A DNA stretch of 64,000 bases from an uncultured Alphaproteobacteria bacterium (GCA_903934325.1 CAIZNH010000028.1:1-64000), one strand, 5' to 3'; shown: positions 6,916 through 16,762, counted from the first letter of the stretch. Notes: a model not told the origin generated them from the sequence alone. Numbers and translations are program-made.

Positions 6916-8198
6916 GCGAGGCGGTCGAGCACAAGGTGGACCGGCACGACGAGCCCGATCCGCGCTCGCTGGGCGAAAAGCTTGGCCCCGGATTGATCAC
7001 CGGCGCGGCGGATGATGATCCCAGCGGTATCGGTACCTACAGCCAGGTTGGCGCGCAATTCGGCTTCAGCCTCGCGTGGATCATGGTGTTCAGCTACCCG
7101 CTGCTGGTCGCCACCCAGCTGATCTGTGCGCGCATCGGCGCGGTCACGGGGCATGGCATCGCCCACAACCTGAAGCGCCACTATCCCCGCCCGGTGCTGT
7201 GGTTTGCGGTGATGCTGCTGCTGATCGCCAACACCATCAATCTGGGTGCAGACCTTGGCGCGATGGCGGCCGCGCTCAATCTGCTGCTGCCCGGGCCGAC
7301 GATGCTCTATGTCGTGCTGTTCGGCGGCATTTCGGTGCTGCTCGAAGTCTTCGTCGCCTATTCGCTCTACACCCGCATTCTCAAGTGGTCGGCGCTGTCG
7401 CTGCTGGCCTATATCCTCGTGCCCTTTGTCGCTGACATCTCTCCGCAGGAGGTGCTGCGCGGGGTGCTGGTGCCCGAGCTGAGCTTTGACCGGGCGACCG
7501 CGATGGCGGTGATCGCAGCGCTCGGCACGACGATCAGCCCCTACCTGTTCTTCTGGCAGGCTGGGCAGGAAGTGGAGGAGCAGCACCGGCTGCACACCCG
7601 TCCCTTGGGCGCCCGTCCGCGCGCGGCTGGGCCGGGGCTCAAGCGGATCAGGACCGATACGCTGGTCGGCATGGGGGTGACCAGCGTCACCGCGCTGTTT
7701 ATCGTCATTGCCACCGCCTCGACGCTGCACGCCAACGGGATCACCGAAATCACCTCCGCTGATGCTGCCGCCAGCGCGCTGCGCCCGATTGCGGGGGATT
7801 TGAGCTTCCTGCTGTTTGCGGTGGGGATCATCGGCGTAGGACTGCTCGCCGTGCCGGTGCTGGCGGGCTCGGCGGCCTATGCCCTGTCCGAGACTTTCGG
7901 CTGGACCGAGGGGCTGGACCACAAGCCGCACGAGGCCAAGGCCTTTTACGGCGCGATTGTCGTCGCGGTGCTGGGCGGGGTGGCGCTCAACCTGATCGGC
8001 ATCGATCCGATGCAGGCGCTTTACTGGACTGCGGTGATCAACGGCTTGCTGGCCCCGCCGCTGATGGTGATGACCATGTTGGCGGCGAGCAATCCCAAGG
8101 TGATGGGCCGCCTCACCCTGCCCCCGCTGCTAAAGTTCGGCGGCTGGGCGGCGACGGCGGTGATGATCCTCGTCTCGGGGATGTTCCTGCTCAGTTAA
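6912..8198 (+). CDS. NRAMP-family metal ion transporter (divergent motifs)
   Basis: A 428-residue protein with about 11 membrane spans and NRAMP architecture. The first helix reads ITGAADDDPSGIGTYSQVG where classical NRAMPs have DPGN. Helix 6 reads LGTTISPYLFFWQ where they have A-x-x-M-P-H-N. The Asn and Met ligands for manganese and iron are therefore absent. It belongs to a large subgroup of COG1914. Related NRAMP-like proteins with altered sites carry magnesium, so manganese or iron should not be assumed. It is last in the ftsE operon and shares a TTAA with the convergent tyrC stop. Confidence 0.85.
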   Translation: MSEAVEHKVDRHDEPDPRSLGEKLGPGLITGAADDDPSGIGTYSQVGAQFGFSLAWIMVFSYPLLVATQLICARIGAVTGHGIAHNLKRHYPRPVLWFAVMLLLIANTINLGADLGAMAAALNLLLPGPTMLYVVLFGGISVLLEVFVAYSLYTRILKWSALSLLAYILVPFVADISPQEVLRGVLVPELSFDRATAMAVIAALGTTISPYLFFWQAGQEVEEQHRLHTRPLGARPRAAGPGLKRIRTDTLVGMGVTSVTALFIVIATASTLHANGITEITSADAAASALRPIAGDLSFLLFAVGIIGVGLLAVPVLAGSAAYALSETFGWTEGLDHKPHEAKAFYGAIVVAVLGGVALNLIGIDPMQALYWTAVINGLLAPPLMVMTMLAASNPKVMGRLTLPPLLKFGGWAATAVMILVSGMFLLS

Positions 8199-9103
8199 TC
8201 CGAATGCTGGCGGCCGAAATCGGGCCGCTCGTCGTCCTGACCCTGCTCGATCACCGCGCGGCGGATGGCGCGGGTGCGGGTGAAGAGGTCGAACAGGGTG
8301 TCCCCGTCGCCCGAGCGGATCGCACGTTGTAGCGCGGTCAGGTCCTCGGTGAAGCGCCCGAGCATTTCGAGCACGGCTTGCCTGTTGGTCAGGAACACGT
8401 CGCGCCACATGACAGGGTCCGAGGCGGCGATGCGAGTGAAATCGCGGAAACCACCGGCGGAGTACTTGATGACTTCGCTCTGGGTCACATCCTCCAGATC
8501 GCTCGCCGTGCCGACGATGGTGTAGGCGATGAGGTGGGGGATGTGGCTGGTCACCGCCAGCACCAGATCGTGGTGGGCTGCGTCCATCAGCTCGACCTTG
8601 GAGCCGAGCGCCGTCCAGAAATCCGAGAGCGCGGCAAGCGCGGCAGGATCGACGCCGTCGGGCGGCGTGATGATGCACCAGCGGCCTGCAAACAGCGTGG
8701 CAAAGCCCGCCTCCGGCCCGCTCTGCTCGGTCCCTGCGACGGGGTGCGCGGGGATGATGGTGGCGCCCGGCAGCGCCTCGGCGAGCGCCTCGGCCACGGC
8801 AGCCTTGGAGGAGCCCACGTCGCTGACGATCGCGTGCGGGGCAAGGCCCGGAGCAATGGCGCGCGCGGCATCGCCCATCGCGCCGACGGGCACGCACAGG
8901 ATAACCAGATCGGCGTCCACCACGGCGCCCTCGGCGGTATCGCACACTTCGTCGACCAGCCCGCGTGCCGCCGCCCGTTCGCGCACCGAGGCATCGCGGT
9001 CCCATCCCGTGGTGGCAATGCTGAGACCGCGCGCCTTGATTGCCAGCCCGATCGAGCCGCCCAGCAGGCCGAGGCCGATGATCGCGACGCGCGTGATCGT
9101 CAT
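8195..9103 (-). CDS. tyrC: Prephenate/arogenate dehydrogenase (TyrA/TyrC family)
   Basis: The enzyme oxidises and decarboxylates prephenate or arogenate on the way to tyrosine. The 302-residue protein starts with a Rossmann NAD(P) motif (IIGLGLLGGSIG). It shows DVGSSKAAV and a HPVAGTEQSGPE segment with the catalytic His, and ends in a helical dimerisation domain (SHIPHLIAYTIVG, then GGFRDFTRIA). ATG 9103 overlaps the hisC stop by four bases, so the two form an operon. HisC-type aminotransferases next to tyrC often also serve phenylalanine and tyrosine synthesis. Confidence 0.92.
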   Translation of the reverse strand: MTITRVAIIGLGLLGGSIGLAIKARGLSIATTGWDRDASVRERAAARGLVDEVCDTAEGAVVDADLVILCVPVGAMGDAARAIAPGLAPHAIVSDVGSSKAAVAEALAEALPGATIIPAHPVAGTEQSGPEAGFATLFAGRWCIITPPDGVDPAALAALSDFWTALGSKVELMDAAHHDLVLAVTSHIPHLIAYTIVGTASDLEDVTQSEVIKYSAGGFRDFTRIAASDPVMWRDVFLTNRQAVLEMLGRFTEDLTALQRAIRSGDGDTLFDLFTRTRAIRRAVIEQGQDDERPDFGRQHSD

Positions 9104-10197
9104 GCCGCTTCCCCGCACAGGGTGCGCAAGGTCGCGATGACGCGGGTCATGTCACCGGTCTTGCCGATGGTGATGCGCAGCGCGTCCGGAAGGCCCTGCG
9201 AAGGCAGGTGCCGCACGGCATAGCCTGCCTCGCCCAGCGCTTCGAGCGCCTGCGCTGCGCTGACGCTGCCGGTGAAGCGGACGAGCACGAAGTTCGCCTC
9301 GGACGGGCAGGCGGCAATGCCGTGGTTGCCCAGGGCCGCGATGGCTTCGACAAACCGCGCGCGCTCGGCGGCATTGTGTTCGCGGCTCGCGGCGACAAAG
9401 GCCTGATCGCCGAGCGCGGCGAGCGCGGCCTTCTGCGCGCTGACCGAAACGTTGAAGGCCCCGCGCAGCCGGTTGACCAGATCGACGAGGTGCGCCGAGC
9501 CCGTCACCCAGCCCACGCGTTCGGCGGCGAGGCCATAGGCCTTGGAGAAAGTGCGGCTGACGAGCACGTTCTCGTGGGCGGCGGCGAGATCGAAGGCGGC
9601 GCGCTGGAAGGCGGGTTCGACATATTCGCCGTAAGCCTCGTCCACCACCAGCAGCACATCGGAAGGGAGCCCTGCATGGAGCCGCGCAACTTCCGACGGC
9701 GGCAGGAAGGTGCCGACCGGATTGTTGGGATTATCGAGCAGCACGACCTTGGTCCGCTCCGTCACCGCGGCGAGGAGATTGTCGACGCTCGCGCCGAAAT
9801 CCGCATCATCGGCCAGCACCGGCACCGCGCCGACCTTCTGCGCGAGCAGCGGGTAGAGCGAGAAGGAATAGCGCGAGGCCACGACCTCGTCGCCGGGGCC
9901 GCACAGCGCCTGCACTGCGCAGTGGAGCAGCTCGCCCGAACCGGTTCCGCACACGATCAGCGCCGGATCGAGCCCGTGCACCTCGGCGATCTTCTCGCGC
10001 AGCGCCCGTGCATCGGGATCGGGATAGTCGGCCGGATTGTGCCGCTCGCCCAGCGCCACGAGCGCCGCAGGGCTTGCGCCCAGCGGGTTCTCGTTGGCCG
10101 ACAGCTTCACCAGCGGCTTGCCGGAAGCCGATTTGGACTTGCCCGGCACATAGGCGTGGATCGCTTCGATCCAGGGTTTCGGTTGGGGTCTGGACAT
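9100..10197 (-). CDS. hisC: Histidinol-phosphate aminotransferase
   Basis: A PLP fold-type I enzyme of 365 residues that transaminates imidazole-acetol phosphate and often aromatic keto acids. It shows [13 protein letters not shown] near the N-terminus, [26 protein letters not shown] and the PLP lysine in [17 protein letters not shown], with an Arg near the end (ALRITIG). ATG 10197 matches the family length; an extension to 10275 would reach back toward metX. It is coupled to tyrC, which suggests a role in aromatic amino acid synthesis as well as histidine. Divergent from metX. Confidence 0.92.
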   Translation of the reverse strand: MSRPQPKPWIEAIHAYVPGKSKSASGKPLVKLSANENPLGASPAALVALGERHNPADYPDPDARALREKIAEVHGLDPALIVCGTGSGELLHCAVQALCGPGDEVVASRYSFSLYPLLAQKVGAVPVLADDADFGASVDNLLAAVTERTKVVLLDNPNNPVGTFLPPSEVARLHAGLPSDVLLVVDEAYGEYVEPAFQRAAFDLAAAHENVLVSRTFSKAYGLAAERVGWVTGSAHLVDLVNRLRGAFNVSVSAQKAALAALGDQAFVAASREHNAAERARFVEAIAALGNHGIAACPSEANFVLVRFTGSVSAAQALEALGEAGYAVRHLPSQGLPDALRITIGKTGDMTRVIATLRTLCGEAA

Positions 10198-10306
10198 GGG
10201 AGTGGCGCGTTTAGCCAGTTTGGCCGCCCGAATACAGCGCGAAAACACGTGCCTGCCTTTGGCCGTGATTGACATGGGCAGGGGGCTCCCCCAATTCGCA
10301 ACGCCA

Positions 10307-11404
10307 ATGAACGCAGCGCCCCTCTCTCCGGTCTATCGCCTCCCCGAACCCCTGCCGCTCGACAGCGGTCAGGCGCTGGAGGCCTGCGAGATCGCCTACG
10401 AGACCTACGGGACGCTTGAGCCGGACAAGAGCAATGCCGTGCTCGTCTGCCATGCGCTGACCGGCGACCAGTATCTTGCGAGCCCGCATCCGATCACCGG
10501 CAAGCCGGGGTGGTGGGAGCGGATGGTCGGCCCGGGCAAGCCGATCGACACGAACCGCCATTTCGTGATCTGCGCCAATGTCATCGGCTCCTGCATGGGA
10601 TCGAGCGGGCCTGCCAGTCTCGCCCCCGACGGCCAGCCCTATGCGATGCGCTTTCCCGTCATCACCATCCGCGACATGGTGCGCGGCCTCGTGGCGCTGC
10701 TCGATGGGCTCGGGATCGAGCGGCTGCACGCCGTGGTCGGCGGGTCGATGGGCGGGATGCAGGCGCTGAGCCTTGCCGCCAACTGGCCGGACCGCGCCGC
10801 GCGGGTGCTGGTGATCGCCTCGACCGCGCGCCACTCGGCCCAGAACATCGCCTTCCACGAAGTCGGACGCCAGGCGATCATGGCCGATCCGGCCTGGGCG
10901 GAGGGCGATTACTACGCGAGCGATGCCAAGCCCGACAACGGCCTCGCCGTGGCGCGCATGGCGGCGCATATCACTTACCTGTCGGAAGCGGGGCTGACCG
11001 AGAAGTTCGGCCGCCGCTTGCAGGACCGTGAGGCCAAGGGCTTCGGCTTCGACGCCGAGTTCCAGGTGGAAAGCTACCTGCGCTATCAGGGCAGCGGCTT
11101 CACCCGGCGGTTCGATGCGAACTCCTATCTCTACATCACCCGCGCGATGGACTATTTCGACATTGCCGAGGAACACGGCGGCAAGCTCGCCAATGCCTTT
11201 GCGGGGACGGAGGCGCGCTTCTGCATCGTCAGCTTCGATACCGACTGGCTCTACCCTACCGCCGAAAGCCGCCACGTGGTCCATGCGCTGAACGCGGCGG
11301 GCGCGAAGGTCAGCTTCGTCGAGCTTTCCGCCCCACACGGGCATGACAGCTTTCTGCTCGAACACGACCAGCTTGACCGCGTGGTGAAGGGGTTTGTCGA
11401 ATGA
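10307..11404 (+). CDS. metX: Homoserine O-acetyltransferase (MetX)
   Basis: An alpha/beta-hydrolase enzyme (365 residues) that activates homoserine for methionine synthesis. Family marks are ALTGDQYLA near residue 55, [19 protein letters not shown], the nucleophile elbow [10 protein letters not shown], and the catalytic Asp and His in [10 protein letters not shown] and [11 protein letters not shown] 10307 fits the family N-terminus. It overlaps metW by four bases (ATGA), the standard metX-metW pair of Proteobacteria. Whether it uses acetyl-CoA or succinyl-CoA cannot be told from these motifs alone. Confidence 0.95.
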   Translation: MNAAPLSPVYRLPEPLPLDSGQALEACEIAYETYGTLEPDKSNAVLVCHALTGDQYLASPHPITGKPGWWERMVGPGKPIDTNRHFVICANVIGSCMGSSGPASLAPDGQPYAMRFPVITIRDMVRGLVALLDGLGIERLHAVVGGSMGGMQALSLAANWPDRAARVLVIASTARHSAQNIAFHEVGRQAIMADPAWAEGDYYASDAKPDNGLAVARMAAHITYLSEAGLTEKFGRRLQDREAKGFGFDAEFQVESYLRYQGSGFTRRFDANSYLYITRAMDYFDIAEEHGGKLANAFAGTEARFCIVSFDTDWLYPTAESRHVVHALNAAGAKVSFVELSAPHGHDSFLLEHDQLDRVVKGFVE

Positions 11405-12003
11405 CGCGCCCTGTTTCTTCCCTACGCCCCGACCTTGCGGCGATTGCCGCCCATGTCGCGCCGGGCAGCCGGGTGCTCGATATCGGCTGCGGAGATGGTG
11501 CGCTGATGGCCGAGCTGGAAAGCGCGAGCGGTTGCGATGCGCGCGGGATGGAACTCGACGGCGAGCTGGTGGAGCGCTGCGTGTCGCGGGGCCTCAGCGT
11601 GGTGCAGGGCGATGCCAATCTCGATCTGGCGAACTACCCCGACAAGGCCTTCGACTACGCGATCCTCAGCCAGACCTTGCAGACCGCGACCCGGCCTGAC
11701 CGGATGCTCGACGAACTGCTCAGGGTCGGGCGGCGGGCCTTTGTCTCCTTCCCGAACTTCGCCCACTGGCGCACGCGCGCGGCGCTGATGTTCGGCGGGC
11801 GGATGCCGGTGACCCGCGCGCTGCCGGTCAGCTGGTACGAGACGCAGAACATCCACCACGTGACGGTCGAGGATTTCCGCGATTTGGCGCGGGCCAAGGG
11901 TGCCACCATCGAACGCGCTTGGTTCTTCTCAGGCGAAACGGAAATCGGCGCACCAGGGGCTAACTGGCGCGCCGAATTCGCGGTGTTTGAATTGAGTAGG
12001 TAA
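11401..12003 (+). CDS. metW: Methionine biosynthesis protein MetW
   Basis: A 200-residue methyltransferase-fold protein that in several Proteobacteria activates MetX by forming a complex. It has [15 protein letters not shown] (motif I), [14 protein letters not shown] and [11 protein letters not shown], then the MetW mark [21 protein letters not shown] and [18 protein letters not shown]. Its start overlaps the metX stop by four bases. It converges on a VOC gene 38 bp away. Confidence 0.94.
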   Translation: MTRPVSSLRPDLAAIAAHVAPGSRVLDIGCGDGALMAELESASGCDARGMELDGELVERCVSRGLSVVQGDANLDLANYPDKAFDYAILSQTLQTATRPDRMLDELLRVGRRAFVSFPNFAHWRTRAALMFGGRMPVTRALPVSWYETQNIHHVTVEDFRDLARAKGATIERAWFFSGETEIGAPGANWRAEFAVFELSR

Positions 12004-12040
12004 GTGGTCTGCGGTTCACGTCAGTGAACGCGCAAACCAA

Positions 12041-12430
12041 TCAGGCCCGGTGCAGCATGCACAGCTTGTGGCCGTCGAGATCGCGCACATAGCCGAGGTT
12101 CAGCGTCCCCATCGCGCCAACGCGCGGGCCGGGTGCGTCTTCGATCGAGGTCCCGCCGGCGGCAACGGCCGCATCGTGGAAGGCCTTCACCTGCTCGAGG
12201 CTGTCGCAGGCAAAGCCGATGGTCGAGCCGTTCGAGGCAGTCGCGGGCTCGTTGTTGATCGGCTCGCTGATCGAGAACATCCCGCCCGGGTGCATCCAGA
12301 AGGCGCGCTTGTGACCGGTCGCGGCGACGTTCACCATCCCCGGCTTCACTCCGAGCGTGCCGAGCACGCTGTCGTAGAAAGCCTTGGCGCGGTCGAAATC
12401 ATTGGTGCCGACCATAATGTGACTGAACAT
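12041..12430 (-). CDS. VOC/glyoxalase family protein
   Basis: A 129-residue single-unit VOC protein made of paired beta-alpha-beta-beta-beta modules: MFSHIMVGTNDFDRAKAFYD begins the first, and FACDSLEQVKAFHDAAVAAG and YVRDLDGHKLCMLH mark the second. Members bind a metal and act as glyoxalases, dioxygenases or binding proteins. The C-terminal D-x-D-G-H-K segment is the usual consensus. Nearby genes do not suggest a substrate. It stands alone between metW and the next plus-strand gene. Confidence 0.85.
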   Translation of the reverse strand: MFSHIMVGTNDFDRAKAFYDSVLGTLGVKPGMVNVAATGHKRAFWMHPGGMFSISEPINNEPATASNGSTIGFACDSLEQVKAFHDAAVAAGGTSIEDAPGPRVGAMGTLNLGYVRDLDGHKLCMLHRA

Positions 12431-12540
12431 GGAAATCCGTCTCCTCTGATAAGGTGGGTTGCGGATTAGGACGGATTGGCGGCACCCGCAACGTGGATTT
12501 CGGTAGCCACAGGTTCATGTGGCAAGGCATAGGAGAGGTC

Positions 12541-12936
12541 ATGCTCACACCCCTTCTCGCCGCCGCGCTTGCGCTTCAGGATGCTCCGCCTGAGCCTGCC
12601 GCACCCCCCACGTCTGCCGAGATCATTTCTCTCGATGATCTGCCGATCGATCAGGCAGCGGCGGCGCGCTGTGCGATGGCCTTTGCGATCGTCAGCCGCT
12701 GGCAGAAGGCGGGCGATGCGCGCGGGAGCGCCTATCCCGACATGGAGGCAGGCGGCGGGCGTGAGTTCTTCGTGCGCACCATGGCACAGCTGATGGACAG
12801 CGCCGGATGGACCCGCGACGGGATCGTCGAACTGACGTTCCGCGAAGTCGCCGCCACCGACAATCCCGCAGGCGAGGCGCGCATCAAGGCGATGATGCCG
12901 GCCTGCCAGATGATGAAATCGGCCGCCGGATTGTAA
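12541..12936 (+). CDS. Hypothetical exported protein
   Basis: I do not recognise a family. The 131-residue product begins with a short hydrophobic stretch (MLTPLLAAALALQDAPPEPA) that could be a signal peptide. It then has an Asp/Leu segment (EIISLDDLPIDQAAAARCAM) and two or three amphipathic helices, with two cysteines (AARCAMAF and PACQMM). ATG 12541 follows GGAGAG by four bases; an in-frame extension to 12454 has no such site. Codon use matches the core genome. Similar small exported proteins occur in sphingomonads, without a known role. Confidence 0.65.
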   Translation: MLTPLLAAALALQDAPPEPAAPPTSAEIISLDDLPIDQAAAARCAMAFAIVSRWQKAGDARGSAYPDMEAGGGREFFVRTMAQLMDSAGWTRDGIVELTFREVAATDNPAGEARIKAMMPACQMMKSAAGL

Positions 12937-13012
12937 ACCGGCCAGATATCCCCGCACCGACCCCTCGGACTGCTGGATTTGGCCCGACAGTTAAGGCATG
13001 GGATGGGCCACC

Positions 13013-13681
13013 ATGTGGCAACTCCATCAATTCCCCCTGTGTCCTTTCAGCCGCAAGATCCGGCTGCTGCTGAGCGAAAAGAACATCCCCTTCGAACTGC
13101 TGCGCGAAGACCCGTGGACGGCGTCCGACATGTTCTTCAACCTCAATCCGGCCGGACGCACGCCGGTGATCACCAATCGCGACAAGGGCATCACGCTGGC
13201 CGATAGCCGGGCGATCGCGGAGTATTTCGAAGAGACGGTCGAGCGGGCGCCGATGATCAACGGCACCGCCACCCAGCGCGCCGAGATCCGGCGATTGGTG
13301 GCGCTGTTCGACGAGAACTTCTTCGCCGATGTCACCGCGCCGCTGCTGTCCGAACGGATGCAGAAGCGCATCCTGCGCCAGCCGCCCGACAGCGGCGCAC
13401 TGCGCAATGCGATGAAGCTTGCCCACGGCCATCTCGACTATCTCGACTGGCTGATCGACAACCGCCCCTGGGTGGCAGGCTCGACCATGAGTCTCGCCGA
13501 TCTCGCCGCCGCAGCGCAGATTTCGGTCGCCGACTATCTCGGCGGGATCGACTGGAGCGGGCACGAACAGTCGCGCGGCTGGTATGCCGTGTTCAAGAGC
13601 CGCCCGAGCTTCCGCCCGCTGCTGACCGAACGCATGGACATGATCCAGCCGCCCGCGCACTACGCGCTGGTGGACGGCTGA
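13013..13681 (+). CDS. Glutathione S-transferase family protein
   Basis: A 222-residue protein with a thioredoxin-like N-terminal domain (MWQLHQFPLCPFSRKIRLLL, then NPAGRTPVI and LADSRAIAEYFEE, the glutathione-binding segment) and an all-helical C-terminal domain (STMSLADLAAAAQISVADYL). The CPFSRK motif could act as a Cys-type active site. I prefer ATG 13013; an in-frame ATG at 12998 would add five residues. The substrate is unknown. It stands alone and converges on a small membrane gene. Confidence 0.85.
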   Translation: MWQLHQFPLCPFSRKIRLLLSEKNIPFELLREDPWTASDMFFNLNPAGRTPVITNRDKGITLADSRAIAEYFEETVERAPMINGTATQRAEIRRLVALFDENFFADVTAPLLSERMQKRILRQPPDSGALRNAMKLAHGHLDYLDWLIDNRPWVAGSTMSLADLAAAAQISVADYLGGIDWSGHEQSRGWYAVFKSRPSFRPLLTERMDMIQPPAHYALVDG

Positions 13682-13700
13682 ACACGCGCTCCGCCTGGCT

Positions 13701-13901
13701 CTAGTCGGGCTTGTTCTGCTTGTTGCTGAGGGTCTGGGCGATCACCATATTGGCGGTCGCGATCGTCATCAGGCTGAGCGGCACCACCTGAGACAGGTCG
13801 ATCCCGCCGAAGATCCGCGCGCCGATCATCCCGAGCGCGATCAGGTAGAGCATGATGGCGAAGGTGCGGTTGACCGTGATCAGCGTGGCCTTGTCCTGCA
13901 T
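13701..13901 (-). CDS. Small membrane protein (hypothetical)
   Basis: A 66-residue protein with two predicted membrane helices (about residues 12-31 and 38-57) and a charged tail NKQNKPD. It begins MQDKATLITVNRTFAIMLYL. Codon use is like the core genes and it fills the gap between the GST gene and msrB. No family is recognised; it resembles many short conserved inner-membrane proteins of sphingomonads. Function unknown. Confidence 0.6.
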   Translation of the reverse strand: MQDKATLITVNRTFAIMLYLIALGMIGARIFGGIDLSQVVPLSLMTIATANMVIAQTLSNKQNKPD

Positions 13902-13998
13902 TACCTGTCGTTGCGTCGCTGCATGGGCCTGTGAACGTGTCAGACTTGCCCCGCAGCATCAAGCGACCATATGCTGACGGGATTGGAGAGAGAAACCT

Positions 13999-14406
13999 AT
14001 GACCGATGATCCCCGCAGCCTGAGCGAGGCCGAGTGGCGCGAGAAGCTCACCCCGATGCAGTATCACATCCTGCGCGAGGCCGGCACCGAACGCGCCTTC
14101 ACCGGCGAATATGACAAGTTCTACGACGAGGGCGAATATCATTGCGCGGCCTGCGGCACCCAGCTGTTCTACAGCACGGCCAAGTATAACAGCGGCTGCG
14201 GCTGGCCCGCCTTCACCCGTCCGGCCGACGAAGAGGTGATCGAGGAACACCGCGACGTCAGCTACGGCATGATCCGCACCGAAGTGCGCTGCGGGAAATG
14301 CGGCGGGCATCTCGGCCATGTCTTCCCCGATGGCCCGCCCGAGCAGGGGGGCTTGCGCTACTGCATCAACTCGGCTGCGCTGGTCTTCACCCCCTCGGAC
14401 GGATAG
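13999..14406 (+). CDS. msrB: Peptide-methionine (R)-S-oxide reductase MsrB
   Basis: It repairs methionine-R-sulfoxide in proteins. The 135-residue enzyme has two zinc CxxC pairs ([11 protein letters not shown] and [10 protein letters not shown]), the SGCGWPAF motif and the active-site [11 protein letters not shown] with the catalytic Cys. Length and motifs are complete. ATG 13999 is preceded by GGAGAGAGA. The matching msrA lies at 28273-28827 and is not linked. Confidence 0.96.
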   Translation: MTDDPRSLSEAEWREKLTPMQYHILREAGTERAFTGEYDKFYDEGEYHCAACGTQLFYSTAKYNSGCGWPAFTRPADEEVIEEHRDVSYGMIRTEVRCGKCGGHLGHVFPDGPPEQGGLRYCINSAALVFTPSDG

Positions 14407-14528
14407 TCCGTGCCACAAAGTCGCCGGCCGATTGCGTAAGCCCGGTTCACCAGCGGTTACAACTCGCCTATGCAAGGCCGCGCGCGGCGCTATGGACGCC
14501 GGATCGAAACGGGTAAAAGGACAGGGTC

Positions 14529-16691
14529 ATGTCCAAAAGGGGTGAGCGTTTGCAGAACAAGGGCGCGCGGGGCAGCCGCCGGGCCGCTACCGAGCGCAAT
14601 GCAGCGCCCGCACCGCGCAGCACCAATGGCGGCGGCGGCGCGGGCAAGCCGCCTTCGCGCATGAAGCTGTGGGCGCGGCGCATTGCCGTGTGGGGCGGCG
14701 GTCTTGCCGTGCTCGGCCTGGTGTTCCTCGCCTTTGCCATCGGCTTTGCGGCGAGCTCGATCCCCACCTACGACGCGCTCAAGGCGACCCAGCCCGGCCA
14801 GACCATCGTGGTGCGCGCGCGCGACGGGCGCGAGCTGGTCGAACTCGGCCCCAGCTTCGGCGACTGGATCGACTATGACGACATCCCGGTGAACATGAAG
14901 AACGCCATGGTCGCGGTGGAGGACAAGCGCTTCCATTCGCACCTCGGCATCGATCCGATCCGCCTGACCGGCGCGCTGGTCGAAGGGGTGACGGGATCGC
15001 GCGCGCGTCTCGGCGGCACCTCCACCATCACCCAGCAGCTCGCCCGCAACCTGTTCCTCAACAACAACCGCTCGCTTGATCGCAAGGCGCGCGAGGCGGT
15101 GCTGGCGATGGCGCTCGAATGGAAGTTCTCCAAGGAGGAGATCCTCGAGCTCTACTTGAACAAGGTCTATTTCGGCGGCGGCGCCTACGGGATCGATTCC
15201 GCGAGCCGCAAATTCTTCAGCCACCCCGCCAACGAGCTTTCCGTCGGCGAGGCGGCGATCATCGCAGGTCTCGTGAAGGCCCCCAGCCGCTATTCCCCCA
15301 CCGCCGACACCCAGGCCGCGGTCGACCGCGCCAAGGTGGTGCTGCGGCTGATGCGCGAGCAGGGCTACATCAACGCCGATCAGGCCAATGTCGATGTCAG
15401 CGAGGTGCAGCTGAAGGAGCAGGCCGGGCAGAACTCGGCGCGCTATTTCACCGACTGGGTGCTGCCGCAGCTCGACATCATCCTGCCCGAAACCTTCGAG
15501 CCGATCGAGGTGTGGACCACGCTCGACATCGGCATGCAGCGCGCCGCGACCGCCTCGATCGAAGCCAACACGCCCGGCAATGCGCAGGGCGCGCTGGTCA
15601 GCCTTGATCGCGACGGAGCGATCCTCGCGATGGTCGGCGGGACGGACTATGTCGAGAGCAACTACAACCGCGCCACCGCTGCGATGCGCCAGCCGGGATC
15701 GGCGTGGAAGCTGTTCGTCTATCTTGCCGCATTGGAAGCGGGCTACACCCCCGAGGATGTGGTCACCGACGAACCCGTCACCATCGACGGCTGGAGCCCG
15801 CGCAATTCGACCGGCCAGAACATCGGCGAGACCGACGTGCGCACCGCCTTTGCCCTGTCGATCAACACCGTTGCAGCGCAACTCGGCAATGAAGTCGGCT
15901 TCGGCACGGTCGCCTCGATGGCCAAGCGCTTCGGGATCACCTCGGATGTCGCGACCTTCCCCTCGATGGTCCTCGGTTCTTCGGAAGTTCGGCTGATCGA
16001 GATGACGCAGGCCTTCGCCGCGATCTCGGCCAAGGGCACCGGCGTCGAGCCCTATGGCATCGCCAAGGTCACCACCGCGACCGGCGAGGTGCTCTACCGC
16101 CATCAGGACAAGCGCGAGCGCGGGCTGGTGCCCGATTATGTCGTGGCCGGAATGACCGACCTGCTTCAGACCGCCGTGCAGACCGGCACGGGCCGCGCCG
16201 CGCAGATCGGCCGGCCGGTGGCGGGCAAGACCGGCACCACTTCCTCGAACAAGGACGGGTGGTTCATCGGCTTTTCTTCGGGCGTCACCACCGGGGTGTG
16301 GATGGGCCGCGACGATGCCAAAGCCGTCCCCGGCCTGCAGGGCGGCCGCGCTCCGGCGCAGGCCTTTGCCGCCTATATGCGCTATGCGGTGAAGAACCGC
16401 GCGGTCGAGGAATTCGAGACCACGGTGGAACTGCCCGAATGGCAGCAGGAGCCGGACGAGGAGGCCATGTACGGCGCGCCTGAGGACTATTACTACATCG
16501 ACGAGCAGGGCAACCTGGTCGAGCCGGGGCGCCGCGATCCGGCGCAGGACGGGCTCGGGCCGGATGGCACGCGTCCAGCGGCGAGCGAGGACTTCCTCGA
16601 GCAGGCCACCGGCGGGCAGATCCCGCGCCCGCAGCGCGAGCCGCGCCGCGTGCCCCAGCGGCAGGCCACCCGACCGCCGCCGGACGAATAG
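14529..16691 (+). CDS. Class A penicillin-binding protein (PBP1-type)
   Basis: A bifunctional 720-residue peptidoglycan synthase. A basic, Gly-rich cytoplasmic tail (residues 1-48) leads to one membrane span (about 52-75). The GT51 transglycosylase domain follows, with catalytic Glu131 in AVEDKRFHSHLGID and GGTSTITQQLARN. The transpeptidase domain has Ser391 and Lys394 in SAWK, a SIN triad and KTGTTSS near residue 565. The tail is Pro/Arg-rich and acidic. The start has AAAGGACAGGG upstream. It ends in a bidirectional terminator shared with htrA. The exact subclass is not certain. Confidence 0.93.
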   Translation: MSKRGERLQNKGARGSRRAATERNAAPAPRSTNGGGGAGKPPSRMKLWARRIAVWGGGLAVLGLVFLAFAIGFAASSIPTYDALKATQPGQTIVVRARDGRELVELGPSFGDWIDYDDIPVNMKNAMVAVEDKRFHSHLGIDPIRLTGALVEGVTGSRARLGGTSTITQQLARNLFLNNNRSLDRKAREAVLAMALEWKFSKEEILELYLNKVYFGGGAYGIDSASRKFFSHPANELSVGEAAIIAGLVKAPSRYSPTADTQAAVDRAKVVLRLMREQGYINADQANVDVSEVQLKEQAGQNSARYFTDWVLPQLDIILPETFEPIEVWTTLDIGMQRAATASIEANTPGNAQGALVSLDRDGAILAMVGGTDYVESNYNRATAAMRQPGSAWKLFVYLAALEAGYTPEDVVTDEPVTIDGWSPRNSTGQNIGETDVRTAFALSINTVAAQLGNEVGFGTVASMAKRFGITSDVATFPSMVLGSSEVRLIEMTQAFAAISAKGTGVEPYGIAKVTTATGEVLYRHQDKRERGLVPDYVVAGMTDLLQTAVQTGTGRAAQIGRPVAGKTGTTSSNKDGWFIGFSSGVTTGVWMGRDDAKAVPGLQGGRAPAQAFAAYMRYAVKNRAVEEFETTVELPEWQQEPDEEAMYGAPEDYYYIDEQGNLVEPGRRDPAQDGLGPDGTRPAASEDFLEQATGGQIPRPQREPRRVPQRQATRPPPDE

Positions 16692-16710
16692 GCATCAGGC
16701 TTTCAGGCAC

Positions 16711-16750
16711 AAAAAAGGGCGCCGGGAGATGATCCCGGCGCCCCTTTTTC
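16711..16750. terminator. Bidirectional intrinsic terminator
   Basis: A GC-rich stem (AGGGCGCCGGGA pairing with TCCCGGCGCCC) with loop GATGA is flanked by an A-run on the left and a T-run on the right, so it can act in both directions. It separates the PBP gene from the convergent htrA-type gene. Confidence 0.9.
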
Positions 16751-16762
16751 TGTGTGGACCCG

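Noticed and set aside
10198..10306. Possible SAM-type riboswitch in front of metX
   Set aside because: The gap to hisC is only 109 bp and I could not match it to any SAM riboswitch class by eye.
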